From NCBI GenBank assembly GCA_046048875.1, contig JBJOFG010000013.1:1-64000 (forward strand): a DNA stretch of 64,000 nucleotides, written 5' to 3'. Shown piece after piece: positions 24,170 through 33,366 of the stretch. How positions within the stretch are numbered: the stretch's first letter is position 1; every line of letters begins with the position of its first letter. Source of the DNA: CAIZGX01 sp046048875. Lineage in GTDB: Bacteria; Bacteroidota; Bacteroidia; Flavobacteriales_D; Sanyastnellaceae. The notes beneath the pieces were generated by a model that worked only from the letters and a program-made list of their open reading frames with translations, searched no databases and was not told the DNA's origin. The translations under genes were made by a program, and so were the position numbers.

Positions 24170-25120
24170 CTAGTTTTCCATCAAACGCTTCGCAGCAGCA
24201 ACGATATTCGTAGCTTTCAATCCGTATTTCTCCATCAGTTGATCAGGCGTTCCGCTTTCGCCGAAGCTGTCGTTCACTCCAATGAATTCCATTACAGATG
24301 GAGCTTCTTTCGCTAAGACTTGCGCAACCATACTTCCTAGTCCGCCGGTGATCATGTGCTCTTCGCAAGTGATAACCTTTCCGGTTTTCATGGCACTGCG
24401 AACAATTGCTTCAGTATCTAATGGCTTGATGGTGTGAATGTTTATGAGGTCAACTGAAATACCTTCAGCTTCTAATTCACGAGCTGCTTCAACTGCTTCC
24501 CAAACCAAGTGTCCGGTTGCAATAATGGTCACGTCGTTTCCTTCGTGTATATGCCAGGCTTTTCCAATTTCAAACTTCTGATCTACAGCTGTAAAGTTGG
24601 TCACCTTCGGTCTTCCGAAACGCAAATAAACCGGACCGTGATGTTCAGCAATTGCAAGAGTAGCTGCTTTGGTTTGATTGTAATCGCAAGGATTAATAAC
24701 GGTCATACCTGGAAGCATGCTCATCATTCCAACGTCTTCTAATATCTGATGTGTTGCACCGTCTTCACCCAAGGTAAGCCCTGCGTGAGAAGCACAGATC
24801 TTAACGTTCTTGTCGCTATAAGCAATGCTTTGTCTAATTTGATCGTAAACTCTACCGGTAGAAAAATTCGCGAATGTTCCTGTAAAAGGAATGTATCCGC
24901 CAATGGTCATTCCAGCAGCAACACCCATCATGTTTGCCTCTGCAATTCCAACTTGAAAGAAGCGCTCTGGAAAATCTTTCTTGAACGCGTCCATTTTCAA
25001 AGAGCCAATTAAGTCGGCGCAAAGCGCAACAACTTTAGGATTGTTTTTCCCAAGTTCATGAAGTCCTGCTCCAAAACCTGAACGGGTATCGTTCGCGGGT
25101 GATAATTCGAATTCTAACAT
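24170..25120 (-). CDS. Transketolase, C-terminal subunit
   Basis: A 316-residue protein corresponding to the pyrimidine-binding and C-terminal domains of transketolase. FQVGIAEANMMGVAAGM (about residues 56-72) holds the catalytic Glu that activates thiamine diphosphate, and GLTLGEDGATHQILEDVGM carries the conserved GEDGxTH motif that contacts the sugar phosphate. Transketolase exchanges two-carbon units between sugar phosphates in the pentose phosphate pathway. It is encoded as a split enzyme, with the N-terminal half 11 nt upstream on the same strand, a common layout in Bacteroidota. Confidence 0.95.
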   Translation of the reverse strand: MLEFELSPANDTRSGFGAGLHELGKNNPKVVALCADLIGSLKMDAFKKDFPERFFQVGIAEANMMGVAAGMTIGGYIPFTGTFANFSTGRVYDQIRQSIAYSDKNVKICASHAGLTLGEDGATHQILEDVGMMSMLPGMTVINPCDYNQTKAATLAIAEHHGPVYLRFGRPKVTNFTAVDQKFEIGKAWHIHEGNDVTIIATGHLVWEAVEAARELEAEGISVDLINIHTIKPLDTEAIVRSAMKTGKVITCEEHMITGGLGSMVAQVLAKEAPSVMEFIGVNDSFGESGTPDQLMEKYGLKATNIVAAAKRLMEN

Positions 25121-25131
25121 GTCTCTTTAAA

Positions 25132-25977
25132 TTAATAGTCGCCTAAAGTTTCTTCTAGTTGTCCCAATGCAGCTGCCAATTGCTCGTCGTTCGGAGCAAC
25201 GCCATGCCACTTGTGTGTACCTTCCATGAAGTCTACACCTTTACCCATGCTTGTAGTCATGAGAATTATAATTGGATATCCATTTCCGGTTAGGCTCTTT
25301 GCTTCTTCAAGGATTGAATTCAATTGCTCCATGTCATGACCGTTTGTCTCCAACACTTTCCATCCGAACGCTTCGAACTTTGCACGAAGATTTCCAAGTG
25401 ACATAACTTGTTCTGTAGATCCATCGATTTGCTGTCCGTTTAAGTCAACGGTGCTAATGAGATTGTCGATTTTGTGATGCGCGCAATACATGGCTGCTTC
25501 CCAAATTTGACCTTCTTGCAATTCGCCATCTCCGTGCAGTGTGAAAACCAATTTAGGATCGTTGTTCAACTTCTTCGCTTGCGCAGCACCTGCCGCAACG
25601 CTCATTCCTTGTCCAAGAGAACCACTCGCTACACGAACACCCGGAAGGCTGTCGTGCGTTGTTGGATGTCCTTGAAGGCGTGTGTTAATTTTTCTGAACG
25701 TTGCCAATTCAGCAACATCGAAATATCCTGCGCGAGATAGAACAGAATAGAACACTGGAGAAATATGTCCATTGCTCAAGAAGAAGAGGTCTTCACCTTC
25801 TCCGTTCATGTTCCAATTTGAAGGGTTGATAGTCATTTGACGGAAATAGAGACTCACCAAGAAATCGGTGCAGCCTAAACTTCCTCCTGGGTGTCCGCTG
25901 TTCACAGCGTGAACCATTCGCACGATATCACGTCTCACTTGAGAGGCTATTCGCGAAAGTTCTTGATTAGAAACCAT
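25132..25977 (-). CDS. Transketolase, N-terminal subunit
   Basis: A 281-residue thiamine-diphosphate-binding half of a split transketolase. VNSGHPGGSLGCTDFLVSLYF (around residue 25-45) and the diphosphate/Mg motif GDGELQEGQIWEA (about 148-160), ending in a TVDLN strand, are typical. GHPTTHDSLPGVRVASGSLG supplies substrate contacts. It needs the downstream subunit to form the active enzyme. A near-consensus -7 box (TACTTTCG on the minus strand, 25993-26000) lies 15 nt before the ATG. It is divergent from ychF. Confidence 0.95.
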   Translation of the reverse strand: MVSNQELSRIASQVRRDIVRMVHAVNSGHPGGSLGCTDFLVSLYFRQMTINPSNWNMNGEGEDLFFLSNGHISPVFYSVLSRAGYFDVAELATFRKINTRLQGHPTTHDSLPGVRVASGSLGQGMSVAAGAAQAKKLNNDPKLVFTLHGDGELQEGQIWEAAMYCAHHKIDNLISTVDLNGQQIDGSTEQVMSLGNLRAKFEAFGWKVLETNGHDMEQLNSILEEAKSLTGNGYPIIILMTTSMGKGVDFMEGTHKWHGVAPNDEQLAAALGQLEETLGDY

Positions 25978-26036
25978 TGAAGAATTTTTTTGCGAAAGTA
26001 CTTTTTATTTTAGGTTGAAAGGGTATGTGTTTGTTG

Positions 26037-26070
26037 TTTGTGGAAAAGTGAACGCTTGCCGTTATCTTTG
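26037..26070 (+). promoter_or_regulatory. Promoter of ychF
   Basis: TTTG at 26037-26040 and TATCTTTG at 26063-26070 match the Bacteroidota -33 and -7 elements, with 22 nt between. The ychF ATG follows 18 nt after the -7 box, giving a leader of about a dozen nucleotides. Confidence 0.7.
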
Positions 26071-26088
26071 CACCCTAATTTTAAAATC

Positions 26089-27189
26089 ATGGCGTTAAAG
26101 TGCGGTATTGTAGGTCTTCCGAATGTTGGAAAATCAACCTTGTTCAATTGTTTGTCGAACGCGAAAGCTCAAGCGGCTAACTTCCCGTTTTGTACCATTG
26201 AACCCAATGTAGGAACCATTACCGTTCCCGATGAGCGCATGACGCAGATTGCTGAGTTAATTACCCCTGAACGCATTGTTCCAACAACCATTGAGATTGT
26301 TGACATTGCGGGATTGGTGAAGGGCGCTTCTAAAGGAGAAGGCCTTGGGAACAAATTCTTAGCAAACATTCGCGAGACAGATGCAATCATTCACGTGTTG
26401 CGTTGCTTCGATGATCCGAATGTGGTTCACGTAGATGGTTCTGTGAATCCACTTCGCGACAAAGAGATTATTGATATTGAATTGCAGTTGAAGGACCTTG
26501 AGGCAGTTGATGCGCGAATTGCAAAAGTTCAGCGTGCTGCGAAAGCAGGAGATTCGACAGCGAAGAAACAATTCGATTACTTAGAGCGCTTGAAAGCCGC
26601 TTTAGAACAAGGAAAGAGCGCACGTACAGAACAACCTGAGAATGATGAGCAAGTAGTTCTTCTTCGTGAATTGCAATTGTTGACTTCTAAGCCGGTGTTG
26701 TATTTGTGCAATGTGGAAGAAGGCTCTGTGGTAAATGGAAACGCATATGTAGAGCAAGTGAGAGAAGGAGTGAAGGATGAAAACGCTGAAGTGCTCGTTA
26801 TTGGAGCTGCAATTGAGGCGGACATTGCTTCCTTAGATACTTACGAAGAACGTCAAATGTTCTTGCAAGATTTAGGATTGGATGAACCTGGCGTTTCTAA
26901 ATTGATTAAAGCGGCTTATCGCTTGTTGAATTTGAAGACCTACTTCACAGCAGGTGTGAAAGAAGTTCGCGCTTGGACCATTTACGAAGGATACACTGCT
27001 CCACAAGCAGCTGGTGTGATTCACACCGATTTCGAAAAAGGATTTATTCGTGCTGAAGTCATTAAGCTTGCAGATTTTTTAAGTTTCAAATCTGAAGCCG
27101 CTGTGAAAGAAGCCGGTAAAATGTCGGTGGAAGGGAAGGAGTATGTGGTGCAAGACGGCGATATCATGCACTTCCGTTTCAATGTATAA
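26089..27189 (+). CDS. ychF: Redox-regulated ATPase YchF (Obg family)
   Basis: A 366-residue cytosolic P-loop NTPase of the Obg/YchF family, which prefers ATP and associates with ribosomes. The G1 loop is GLPNVGKSTLF (near residues 7-17), G3 is DIAGLVKGASKGEGLGNKF, and the NVEE element stands at the G4 position, which explains the altered nucleotide preference. A helical hairpin (about 125-200) and C-terminal TGS domain (from about 280, ending GDIMHFRFNV) complete the family architecture. I chose the ATG at 26089 over the frame start at 26038, since it begins with the family's MALKCGIVGLPN and fits the promoter. Confidence 0.97.
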   Translation: MALKCGIVGLPNVGKSTLFNCLSNAKAQAANFPFCTIEPNVGTITVPDERMTQIAELITPERIVPTTIEIVDIAGLVKGASKGEGLGNKFLANIRETDAIIHVLRCFDDPNVVHVDGSVNPLRDKEIIDIELQLKDLEAVDARIAKVQRAAKAGDSTAKKQFDYLERLKAALEQGKSARTEQPENDEQVVLLRELQLLTSKPVLYLCNVEEGSVVNGNAYVEQVREGVKDENAEVLVIGAAIEADIASLDTYEERQMFLQDLGLDEPGVSKLIKAAYRLLNLKTYFTAGVKEVRAWTIYEGYTAPQAAGVIHTDFEKGFIRAEVIKLADFLSFKSEAAVKEAGKMSVEGKEYVVQDGDIMHFRFNV

Positions 27190-27613
27190 GAATAGATTTT
27201 TCGGTTTTTTTATATTCATGTTTCTGTTGGAAGCATGTACTTCTGTGTCTTCCATTCAACATGAAATTACCAACACCATGCATGCCCAGCAAAAGGCTTG
27301 GAATATGGGAGATTTAGTGGGGTTTATGAATGGATATTGGGAAAGTGATTCGCTTCGCTTTTTGGGTAAAGACGGTGTTACCTTAGGTTGGAAATCTTCG
27401 TTGGAAAGATATCAGCGTGTTTATCCTTCCAATGAAAAAATGGGGACATTGCGTTTCGATAACCTTCGTATTGAAGTGCTCAACGGAAAGAGCGCTTATG
27501 TCGATGGGCGCTGGAATTTATTTCGCTCTTCAGATACATTAAGCGGACATTTCACGTTGCTTTGGAAACGAATAAATGGAAGATGGGTCATCGTGAGTGA
27601 CCATTCCAGCTAA
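27182..27613 (+). CDS. DUF4440/SnoaL-like lipoprotein
   Basis: A 143-residue lipoprotein with a hydrophobic N terminus and lipobox LLEAC (Cys near residue 19). The rest has the NTF2-like pattern: a helix with QQKAWNMGDLVGFMNGYW, then strands with SLRFLGKDGVTLGW, SAYVDGRWNLF and GHFTLLWKRINGRWVIVSDHSS, as in DUF4440 proteins. This cone-shaped fold binds small ligands or acts as an enzyme subunit; no active-site residues can be assigned. It overlaps the end of ychF by 8 nt and precedes the rhomboid gene by 8 nt, so the three are likely co-transcribed. Confidence 0.88.
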   Translation: MYKNRFFGFFIFMFLLEACTSVSSIQHEITNTMHAQQKAWNMGDLVGFMNGYWESDSLRFLGKDGVTLGWKSSLERYQRVYPSNEKMGTLRFDNLRIEVLNGKSAYVDGRWNLFRSSDTLSGHFTLLWKRINGRWVIVSDHSS

Positions 27614-27621
27614 TACTAATT

Positions 27622-28227
27622 ATGCAAATTTCATTAACGGTAATTCTCTGCTTGGCTACAGGAGTAGTTTCTTGGCAGGCACTTTCTAATTCAGAACTAT
27701 TCTCGAAATTGTCGCTATCGCCTTATCGCGTGAAGCACCACAAGGAAATCTATCGCCTGTGGTCGCACACCTTGGTGCATGCAGACATGGGACATTTGTT
27801 TTTCAACCTATTTGCTTTGTTTAGTTTTGGAAGAGCCGTGGAGCATTATATGCCAACAGCATTGTTTGCCTTGCTATATCTGGGCGCTGCTGCTTTTGCA
27901 ACCCTTCCAGCCTTGAAGAAATACGGCGATAATATTTATTACACAAGCGTAGGTGCTTCAGGGGCAGTAAGCGCAGTGATGATGTTGTACATGTTCATGT
28001 TTCCCACTTCTGAATTGTTATTTTTCTTTATTCTGCCACTTCCGGGATGGGCGGCTATTATCTTATTTTTCGGTTTAGAATATTACATGAATAAGAAGAT
28101 GAACACCGCAATCGCTCACGATGCCCATTTGGCAGGAGCTGCGTTCGGAATAGCTTTTTTACTCGTTTGGAAACCGCAAGAATTCATCGATTTCTTTGTC
28201 GTAGTCTTTCATTCAATAGCCGGATAG
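27622..28227 (+). CDS. Rhomboid-family intramembrane serine protease
   Basis: A 201-residue polytopic membrane protein with the rhomboid core of six helices. The catalytic Ser is in YTSVGASGAVSAVMM (about residue 113) and the catalytic His in AHDAHLAGAAFG (near 174). The WSHTLVHADMGHLFFNLFAL segment in helix 2 supplies the conserved HxxxN oxyanion residues. Rhomboids cut transmembrane segments of substrate proteins; the substrate here is unknown. Followed by the PH-domain gene after 3 nt, and probably in the ychF transcript. Confidence 0.95.
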   Translation: MQISLTVILCLATGVVSWQALSNSELFSKLSLSPYRVKHHKEIYRLWSHTLVHADMGHLFFNLFALFSFGRAVEHYMPTALFALLYLGAAAFATLPALKKYGDNIYYTSVGASGAVSAVMMLYMFMFPTSELLFFFILPLPGWAAIILFFGLEYYMNKKMNTAIAHDAHLAGAAFGIAFLLVWKPQEFIDFFVVVFHSIAG

Positions 28228-28230
28228 ACC

Positions 28231-28650
28231 ATGATACCTGGAGCAAATTTCAAAATGAAAAGCGGCATCAGCTGGTGGATCTTCGGTCCAGTATTGGGAC
28301 TTTTCATCGTAACAGGATTCCTGAACATACGTGAGTCGCTAATCATGCTGGCGCTGTATATTCCTTTGACAGCGTTTATTCTCTCAATCATTTTCAACAC
28401 ACATTACACCATTACTTCAGACGGAAAACTAAAAGTCTTTTGCGGGATATTTCCTTTTCCAACCCTAGACATTTCAGACATCACTCATTACAAATACACG
28501 AACAATCCAATAAGCTCTCCAGCAGCGTCTTTGAAGCGATTGGCGCTGTATCATAACGGCAGAACCTTGGTCATCATTAGTCCTGAAAATAGAGATCTTT
28601 TTATTGAAGTTTTGAGACAACACAATTCTTCTTTGCAAGAGAAGAAATAA
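28231..28650 (+). CDS. Membrane-anchored bacterial PH-domain protein (YyaB-like)
   Basis: A 139-residue protein with two hydrophobic segments (about 13-30 and 33-52) followed by a beta-rich domain. The stretch HYTITSDGKLKVFCG...DISDITHYKY...PAASLKRLALYHNG...VIISPENRDLFIEVL follows the bPH_4 (YyaB-like) pattern, including the SLKRL and SP-x-x-x-x-x-F elements. These domains resemble eukaryotic PH domains, but their ligands are unknown. The gene lies between rhomboid and tamB, 3 nt after the former. Confidence 0.85.
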   Translation: MIPGANFKMKSGISWWIFGPVLGLFIVTGFLNIRESLIMLALYIPLTAFILSIIFNTHYTITSDGKLKVFCGIFPFPTLDISDITHYKYTNNPISSPAASLKRLALYHNGRTLVIISPENRDLFIEVLRQHNSSLQEKK

Positions 28651-28677
28651 ATGTGCGGAATTCCGTTCTACAAGGGT

Positions 28678-28685
28678 TATTTTTG
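28678..28685 (+). promoter_or_regulatory. -7 promoter element at the start of tamB
   Basis: TATTTTTG fits TAnnTTTG exactly. It overlaps the GTG codon (28685) that opens the tamB frame, and a TTG codon lies exactly 5 nt downstream (28691), as in the LptF/G-like gene. No -33 TTG at ideal spacing was found. Confidence 0.4.
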
Positions 28686-31600
28686 TGCTATTGGAAACAC
28701 CCGAGGAAATAGTTGTTGAACCGAAAAGAAAAAGAAAGAGAAGATTTCTTTGGCTTTTGACTATTCCCGTTTTCTTCATTGTTTTAATTCTGTCGCTGCA
28801 GATTCATGCGGTGCAAACTTGGGCCGGTCATCGCTTGGCTTCTTATCTTTCGTCTGAATGGAATCGCAAAGTTGAAATCGAAGGCGTTAGCATTGATTTG
28901 TGGGCGAGAGTGGTTTTAAACGGTCTATATATTGAAGATCATAAGGGAGATACACTTCTTTACGCGAAGGAATTGCACATGGCAACTTATTCCTTTTCTT
29001 TAAGTGATTCTCGGTTCGAATCACAGAGTATTTCCTTGATTGATCCGAATATAGAATTGAAACGATACGCCGGAGAAACGGATTGGAACTACCAATTTTT
29101 ATCGGATTATTTTTCAAGCGAAGAACCTCAAGACACCACAAGTGACTTCAGCATGTGGGTGGGTAAGTTGAACATTGAAAATGGCAAATTTGTATACTTC
29201 GATTATACGTTGCCACTGATTGAAGATGGAGCGTTTTACGAGGAGCAATTGGCTGTCTCGAATTTCTCTACCCAAGTGGAGAATTTTGAAATGAAGGGAG
29301 ATGTTATTCAAGCCAACATTGAATCTTTGAAATTTAAAGAACGCTCTGGATTCCAGATTGAAGATCTGCACGCACACTTCAAAATGCAAGGCAATGCCAT
29401 TCAAGTTTCTGAATTGGATGCCGACTTAGGAGAAACTCATTTGGTAGGAGATCTCGGAATGTATGCGCCGAATGATGAAGCGTGGAGTGACTTCAACAAT
29501 AAAGTGAATTGGGACATTCATTTGAAACCAACTGAATTGGTGTTGAATGACTTGTCTGTGTTTAGCAGTGATTTAAAAGGGTTCGATAATGTTCTAAAAT
29601 TGGAGGGAGATATCTCGGGTCCGCTGAACGACCTGAGTTTATGGAATATGAATTTAGAATTCGGACGAAACTCTCATTTCAAAGGAAATATTCATTTGCT
29701 CAATGCAATGAATTTAGATAGTCTGAAATATGAATTGGCTGCCGAGTCTGTTGTAAGTACGTACGGCGATTTGTCGCAATTGAAGTCTTATCCTTTCAAT
29801 GAAGGAAAGTACATGCAATTGCCTGCAAACGTTTCAACGCTCGGAAAGATTCAGTTTGAAGGAAATGCAAGCGGAGATTTGGATGCCATTGATTTATATG
29901 GAAAGACAACGACTGACATTGGGTCGTTGACCACCGCTGTTCACATGACAGATTTCGATTCATTGGTAAGTTATTCTGGACAGTTGCAATTGGAAAAATT
30001 CAATCTAGGAACCTATTATTCCGATGATCAAATGGGAGTAGTCTCGGCGAACATTCGAGTGGACGGAATAGGTATTGAGTTGGCGAATATGGATTTGAAT
30101 TTTGCAGGCGATATTTCCGAACTCGGACTGGGTGGATACGTTTACACCAAAATGAATTCGACGGGAAGATTCAAAAATAATTTTTTCAGTGGGAAGTTTG
30201 AAATTGCCGACGCCAATGCGCAAGCAAAATTCGATGGTGAAATAGATTTCACGCAGAAACAACCGTTGTTGAATTTCGAATTAAACATTAATCGATTCGA
30301 TTTAACAGCTGTTGGAATTATAGAAGATGAGACGCCCGCTGTTATTGCCGGAGAATTCAATGCTCATTTAAAAGGTTTGACACTGAGTGAAATTGAAGGG
30401 GAGTTTGTAGGTGCCAACATTGTGTATTTGATCGATGAGAAAATTCGCAAACTGGATTATTTCACGCTAGATACGGAACAAGATGGTACGCGCAGCATTA
30501 CATTGAACTCAGACGTCGTCTTCGCTAAGCTTGAAGGAAATTTCAACTACGATCAATTGTGGCCAAGTTTGCAAGATATTATTGCAGATGCTTTGCCGAA
30601 TATGGAATACTCATCGCGTCCGCACAAAGACCAAGATTTTAATTTAACAGTGCGTATCAATGATTTTGAATTTGTATCCGCAGCGTTTATTCCCGAGTTA
30701 AAAATTGAGCGTGGGACTTCACTGAACCTTTATGTCGACGAAAAGAACAATGAACTTTCAGGAACCTTCGGCTCTCCAAACATTCAATACGAAGATTACA
30801 AAGCAGAAGATTTGGTCGTAGATATTTCACGCGAATTGAACTCGATATTTCTAACGGTTCAAGTCAATGAGGTCATTGACGGCGATTCCAAATTGATTAG
30901 TAATTTATCTTGGGACGTCCAGTCTCTTGGAGACACGGTATATAGTGCTTTAATGTGGGGTAATTCGGGGGAATTTTTAACGGGAGATTTGAACGGAGTT
31001 TTCTTCTTACACAGTTTCGACGATTTCGAGTATCGGGTAGGAAGAAGTTCTTTAGTGGTGAACAATGAACCTTGGTATTGGGCTCCAAACGCTTCAATTA
31101 CCCTGTGTCACAAAGATTTGGGAGTAAACGGATTTCGAATGTACAATCAGTCCGAGTACCTCGGAATTAACGGAATGATTACTGAACATCCGTCTTCGCC
31201 GTTGCGGGTGGAATTGGGCAATGTTGATCTTTCCATGTTGAATGGGTTGCTAGGCGAAGATTTGAAGCTGGAAGGAGAAGCAAACGGCGTAGTTGAATTA
31301 AGTAATGTTTACGACAAGACAATCATCACGTCGGAACTGAGTTTGTTTGAATTGGGATTGAATGATTACGAAATCGGAAATTTGTGTGTGAATAGCACGT
31401 GGGACAGTAAGAAAGAACGTCTTCGTGCAGATGGAGAAATTGAACGCGATAGCTTACAACCGTTACGCTTTGCAGGTAATTATACCCCAAAGGATGAAGA
31501 AAATCCGTTGGATTTTTTAGTCACCATGAATGGTTTTGATCTGAGCTTGTTGAATGCATTTATTGGTGAAGATGTTCTAGGAATAAAAGGTCTTGCTTCT

Positions 31601-33121
31601 TCCATGGTTAGTCTTCGAGGAACACTTGAAGAACCTGAATTGAAGGGAGATTTAATATTGAGAAACGCAGAACTGTTTGTTCCGTTCTTACAGACCCGCT
31701 ATACGTTCAGTGATAAGGTGCATATAGATCCGGATATGTTCGCGTTCAATAACGTGGAGATTTTCGATGAAGAAGGAAATCCTGGAAGACTTACCGGACA
31801 GGTCCTGCATAAGAACTTTGGAGAATGGCAATACGATGTATTGGTTGAAATGGAACGTCCTATGCTCACCATGAATACGAAGGAAGGGGATAACTCAGAC
31901 TTTTACGGTAAGGCATACACGACGGGATTCCTTGATATTTCAGGATACGGTGACCAAACGTTTTTTGATATGACGTTGAAGAGTGAAAAGGGGACAACGT
32001 TCATCCTGCCTATGAGTTCTTCAGGCGAGTTGCAATTCGATTCCTATATCTCTTTTGTAAATCCATTAGACACCACAACGAAAAAAGAGTTGAAGGCGGA
32101 TTTAAGTGGTATTACAATGAACATGCAGCTCGACGTTACAGAGGATGCTGAGTTTCAAATTATTTTCGATGAGGCTGTTGGAGATGTCATGAAGGGTAGG
32201 GGGAAAGGGCACTTGTCTATGATCATTAACAACTTAAGCACCTTCAACATGTACGGCATGTTGGAAATTACACAAGGCAGTTACCTCTTTACCCTAAAGA
32301 ATCTGTTGAACAAGCCGTTCGAGGTGAAGCCAGGTGGAGTTATTGCATGGTACGGAGATCCAATGGCCGCTGAATTGGATATGGAAGCCATTTACAAAGC
32401 CTCCGCGAGTCTGAACGATATCATTCCAGATCCAACACAAGCAACGGGTAAGCGTGTTCCTGTGAATCTAATCATGGGATTGCAGGGTAAGATGATGAAT
32501 CCAACCATTGGTTTCGATTTAGAATTACCTCAATCAGATCAGCTCACTCAATCCCGTTTGGCGAGCGTTGTCAGCACGGAACAAGAGCGTAATCGACAAG
32601 CGTTTGCACTATTGGTAATGGGAAGGTTTATTAGTCCACCGAACATCACTCAGTCGGCCGGGACAGGAGTCGGATTGGCGAGTAACGGGAGTGAATTAAT
32701 TTCAAGTCAGATTTCAAATTGGCTGAGTCAGATTTCAGATGACTTCGATTTAGGATTTAATTATCGTCCGGGCGACAAGATTAGCAATGAAGAAATTGAA
32801 GTGGCCTTGAGTACCCAACTGTTCAATGATCGGGTAAGCGTTTCAGGAAACTTCGGTGTTGCAAGAGGCAATGCGAATACCAGTCAGACCACCAACTACA
32901 TCGGAGATGTTCGTGTAGAATACAATATTACGCAAGACGGAAAGATTCGATTAATGGTGTATAATGAAAGTAATGACCGAAGAGTAACTTCTACATCGCA
33001 AAGCCCATACACGCAAGGTATAGGTGTCATCTATCAGGAAGAATTCGACAATTGGAAACAATTGGTCGATGGTATTCAGGAGATATTTAAGCGTAATTCG
33101 AGTAAATCACCTGGGGACTAA
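28685..33121 (+). CDS. tamB: Translocation and assembly module protein TamB
   Basis: A 1478-residue AsmA/TamB-family protein. A basic N terminus (KRKRKRR, residues 14-20) is followed by one membrane helix (about 23-42), then a very long periplasmic region of repeated amphipathic strands (a groove thought to carry phospholipids across the periplasm or to help outer-membrane protein assembly), and a C-terminal TamB (DUF490) domain from about residue 1080, including MSMIINNLSTFNMYGMLEI-like segments and a beta-barrel-interacting tail. Start is uncertain: GTG at 28685, or TTG at 28691 if the promoter overlapping the GTG is real. Its stop codon lies inside the first 49-bp unit of array B. Confidence 0.93.
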   Translation: MLLETPEEIVVEPKRKRKRRFLWLLTIPVFFIVLILSLQIHAVQTWAGHRLASYLSSEWNRKVEIEGVSIDLWARVVLNGLYIEDHKGDTLLYAKELHMATYSFSLSDSRFESQSISLIDPNIELKRYAGETDWNYQFLSDYFSSEEPQDTTSDFSMWVGKLNIENGKFVYFDYTLPLIEDGAFYEEQLAVSNFSTQVENFEMKGDVIQANIESLKFKERSGFQIEDLHAHFKMQGNAIQVSELDADLGETHLVGDLGMYAPNDEAWSDFNNKVNWDIHLKPTELVLNDLSVFSSDLKGFDNVLKLEGDISGPLNDLSLWNMNLEFGRNSHFKGNIHLLNAMNLDSLKYELAAESVVSTYGDLSQLKSYPFNEGKYMQLPANVSTLGKIQFEGNASGDLDAIDLYGKTTTDIGSLTTAVHMTDFDSLVSYSGQLQLEKFNLGTYYSDDQMGVVSANIRVDGIGIELANMDLNFAGDISELGLGGYVYTKMNSTGRFKNNFFSGKFEIADANAQAKFDGEIDFTQKQPLLNFELNINRFDLTAVGIIEDETPAVIAGEFNAHLKGLTLSEIEGEFVGANIVYLIDEKIRKLDYFTLDTEQDGTRSITLNSDVVFAKLEGNFNYDQLWPSLQDIIADALPNMEYSSRPHKDQDFNLTVRINDFEFVSAAFIPELKIERGTSLNLYVDEKNNELSGTFGSPNIQYEDYKAEDLVVDISRELNSIFLTVQVNEVIDGDSKLISNLSWDVQSLGDTVYSALMWGNSGEFLTGDLNGVFFLHSFDDFEYRVGRSSLVVNNEPWYWAPNASITLCHKDLGVNGFRMYNQSEYLGINGMITEHPSSPLRVELGNVDLSMLNGLLGEDLKLEGEANGVVELSNVYDKTIITSELSLFELGLNDYEIGNLCVNSTWDSKKERLRADGEIERDSLQPLRFAGNYTPKDEENPLDFLVTMNGFDLSLLNAFIGEDVLGIKGLASSMVSLRGTLEEPELKGDLILRNAELFVPFLQTRYTFSDKVHIDPDMFAFNNVEIFDEEGNPGRLTGQVLHKNFGEWQYDVLVEMERPMLTMNTKEGDNSDFYGKAYTTGFLDISGYGDQTFFDMTLKSEKGTTFILPMSSSGELQFDSYISFVNPLDTTTKKELKADLSGITMNMQLDVTEDAEFQIIFDEAVGDVMKGRGKGHLSMIINNLSTFNMYGMLEITQGSYLFTLKNLLNKPFEVKPGGVIAWYGDPMAAELDMEAIYKASASLNDIIPDPTQATGKRVPVNLIMGLQGKMMNPTIGFDLELPQSDQLTQSRLASVVSTEQERNRQAFALLVMGRFISPPNITQSAGTGVGLASNGSELISSQISNWLSQISDDFDLGFNYRPGDKISNEEIEVALSTQLFNDRVSVSGNFGVARGNANTSQTTNYIGDVRVEYNITQDGKIRLMVYNESNDRRVTSTSQSPYTQGIGVIYQEEFDNWKQLVDGIQEIFKRNSSKSPGD

Positions 33122-33359
33122 TCCACTTTGTGGATACATCCGCTTTGCGGACTAATCCCGAAGGGACTAATCCACTGTGTGGATACATCCGCTTCGCGGA
33201 CTAATCCCCAAGGGACTAATCCACTGTGTGGATACATCCGCTTTGCGGACCAATCCCGAAGGGACTAATCCACTGTGTGGATACATCCGCTTCGCGGACT
33301 AATCCCGAAGGGACTAATCCACTGTGTGGATACATCCGCTTCGCGGACCAATCCCGAAG
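33115..33359. repeat. Mini-hairpin array B: five tandem 49-bp units
   Basis: Five 49-bp units without gaps fill the space between convergent tamB and crotonase genes. Each unit holds three small hairpins with 3-nt loops, CCACtgtGTGG, CCGCttcGCGG and CCCgaaGGG, separated by 6-nt linkers (ATACAT, ACTAAT or ACCAAT). Between units, changes fall mainly in loops (tgt/ttt, ttc/ttt, gaa/caa), while all stems stay paired. Confidence 0.95.
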
Positions 33360-33366
33360 GGAATAA

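Noticed and set aside
33115..33359. CRISPR array
   Set aside because: The repeats abut each other with no unique spacers, and no cas genes are present. The internal hairpins fit a tandem repeat better.
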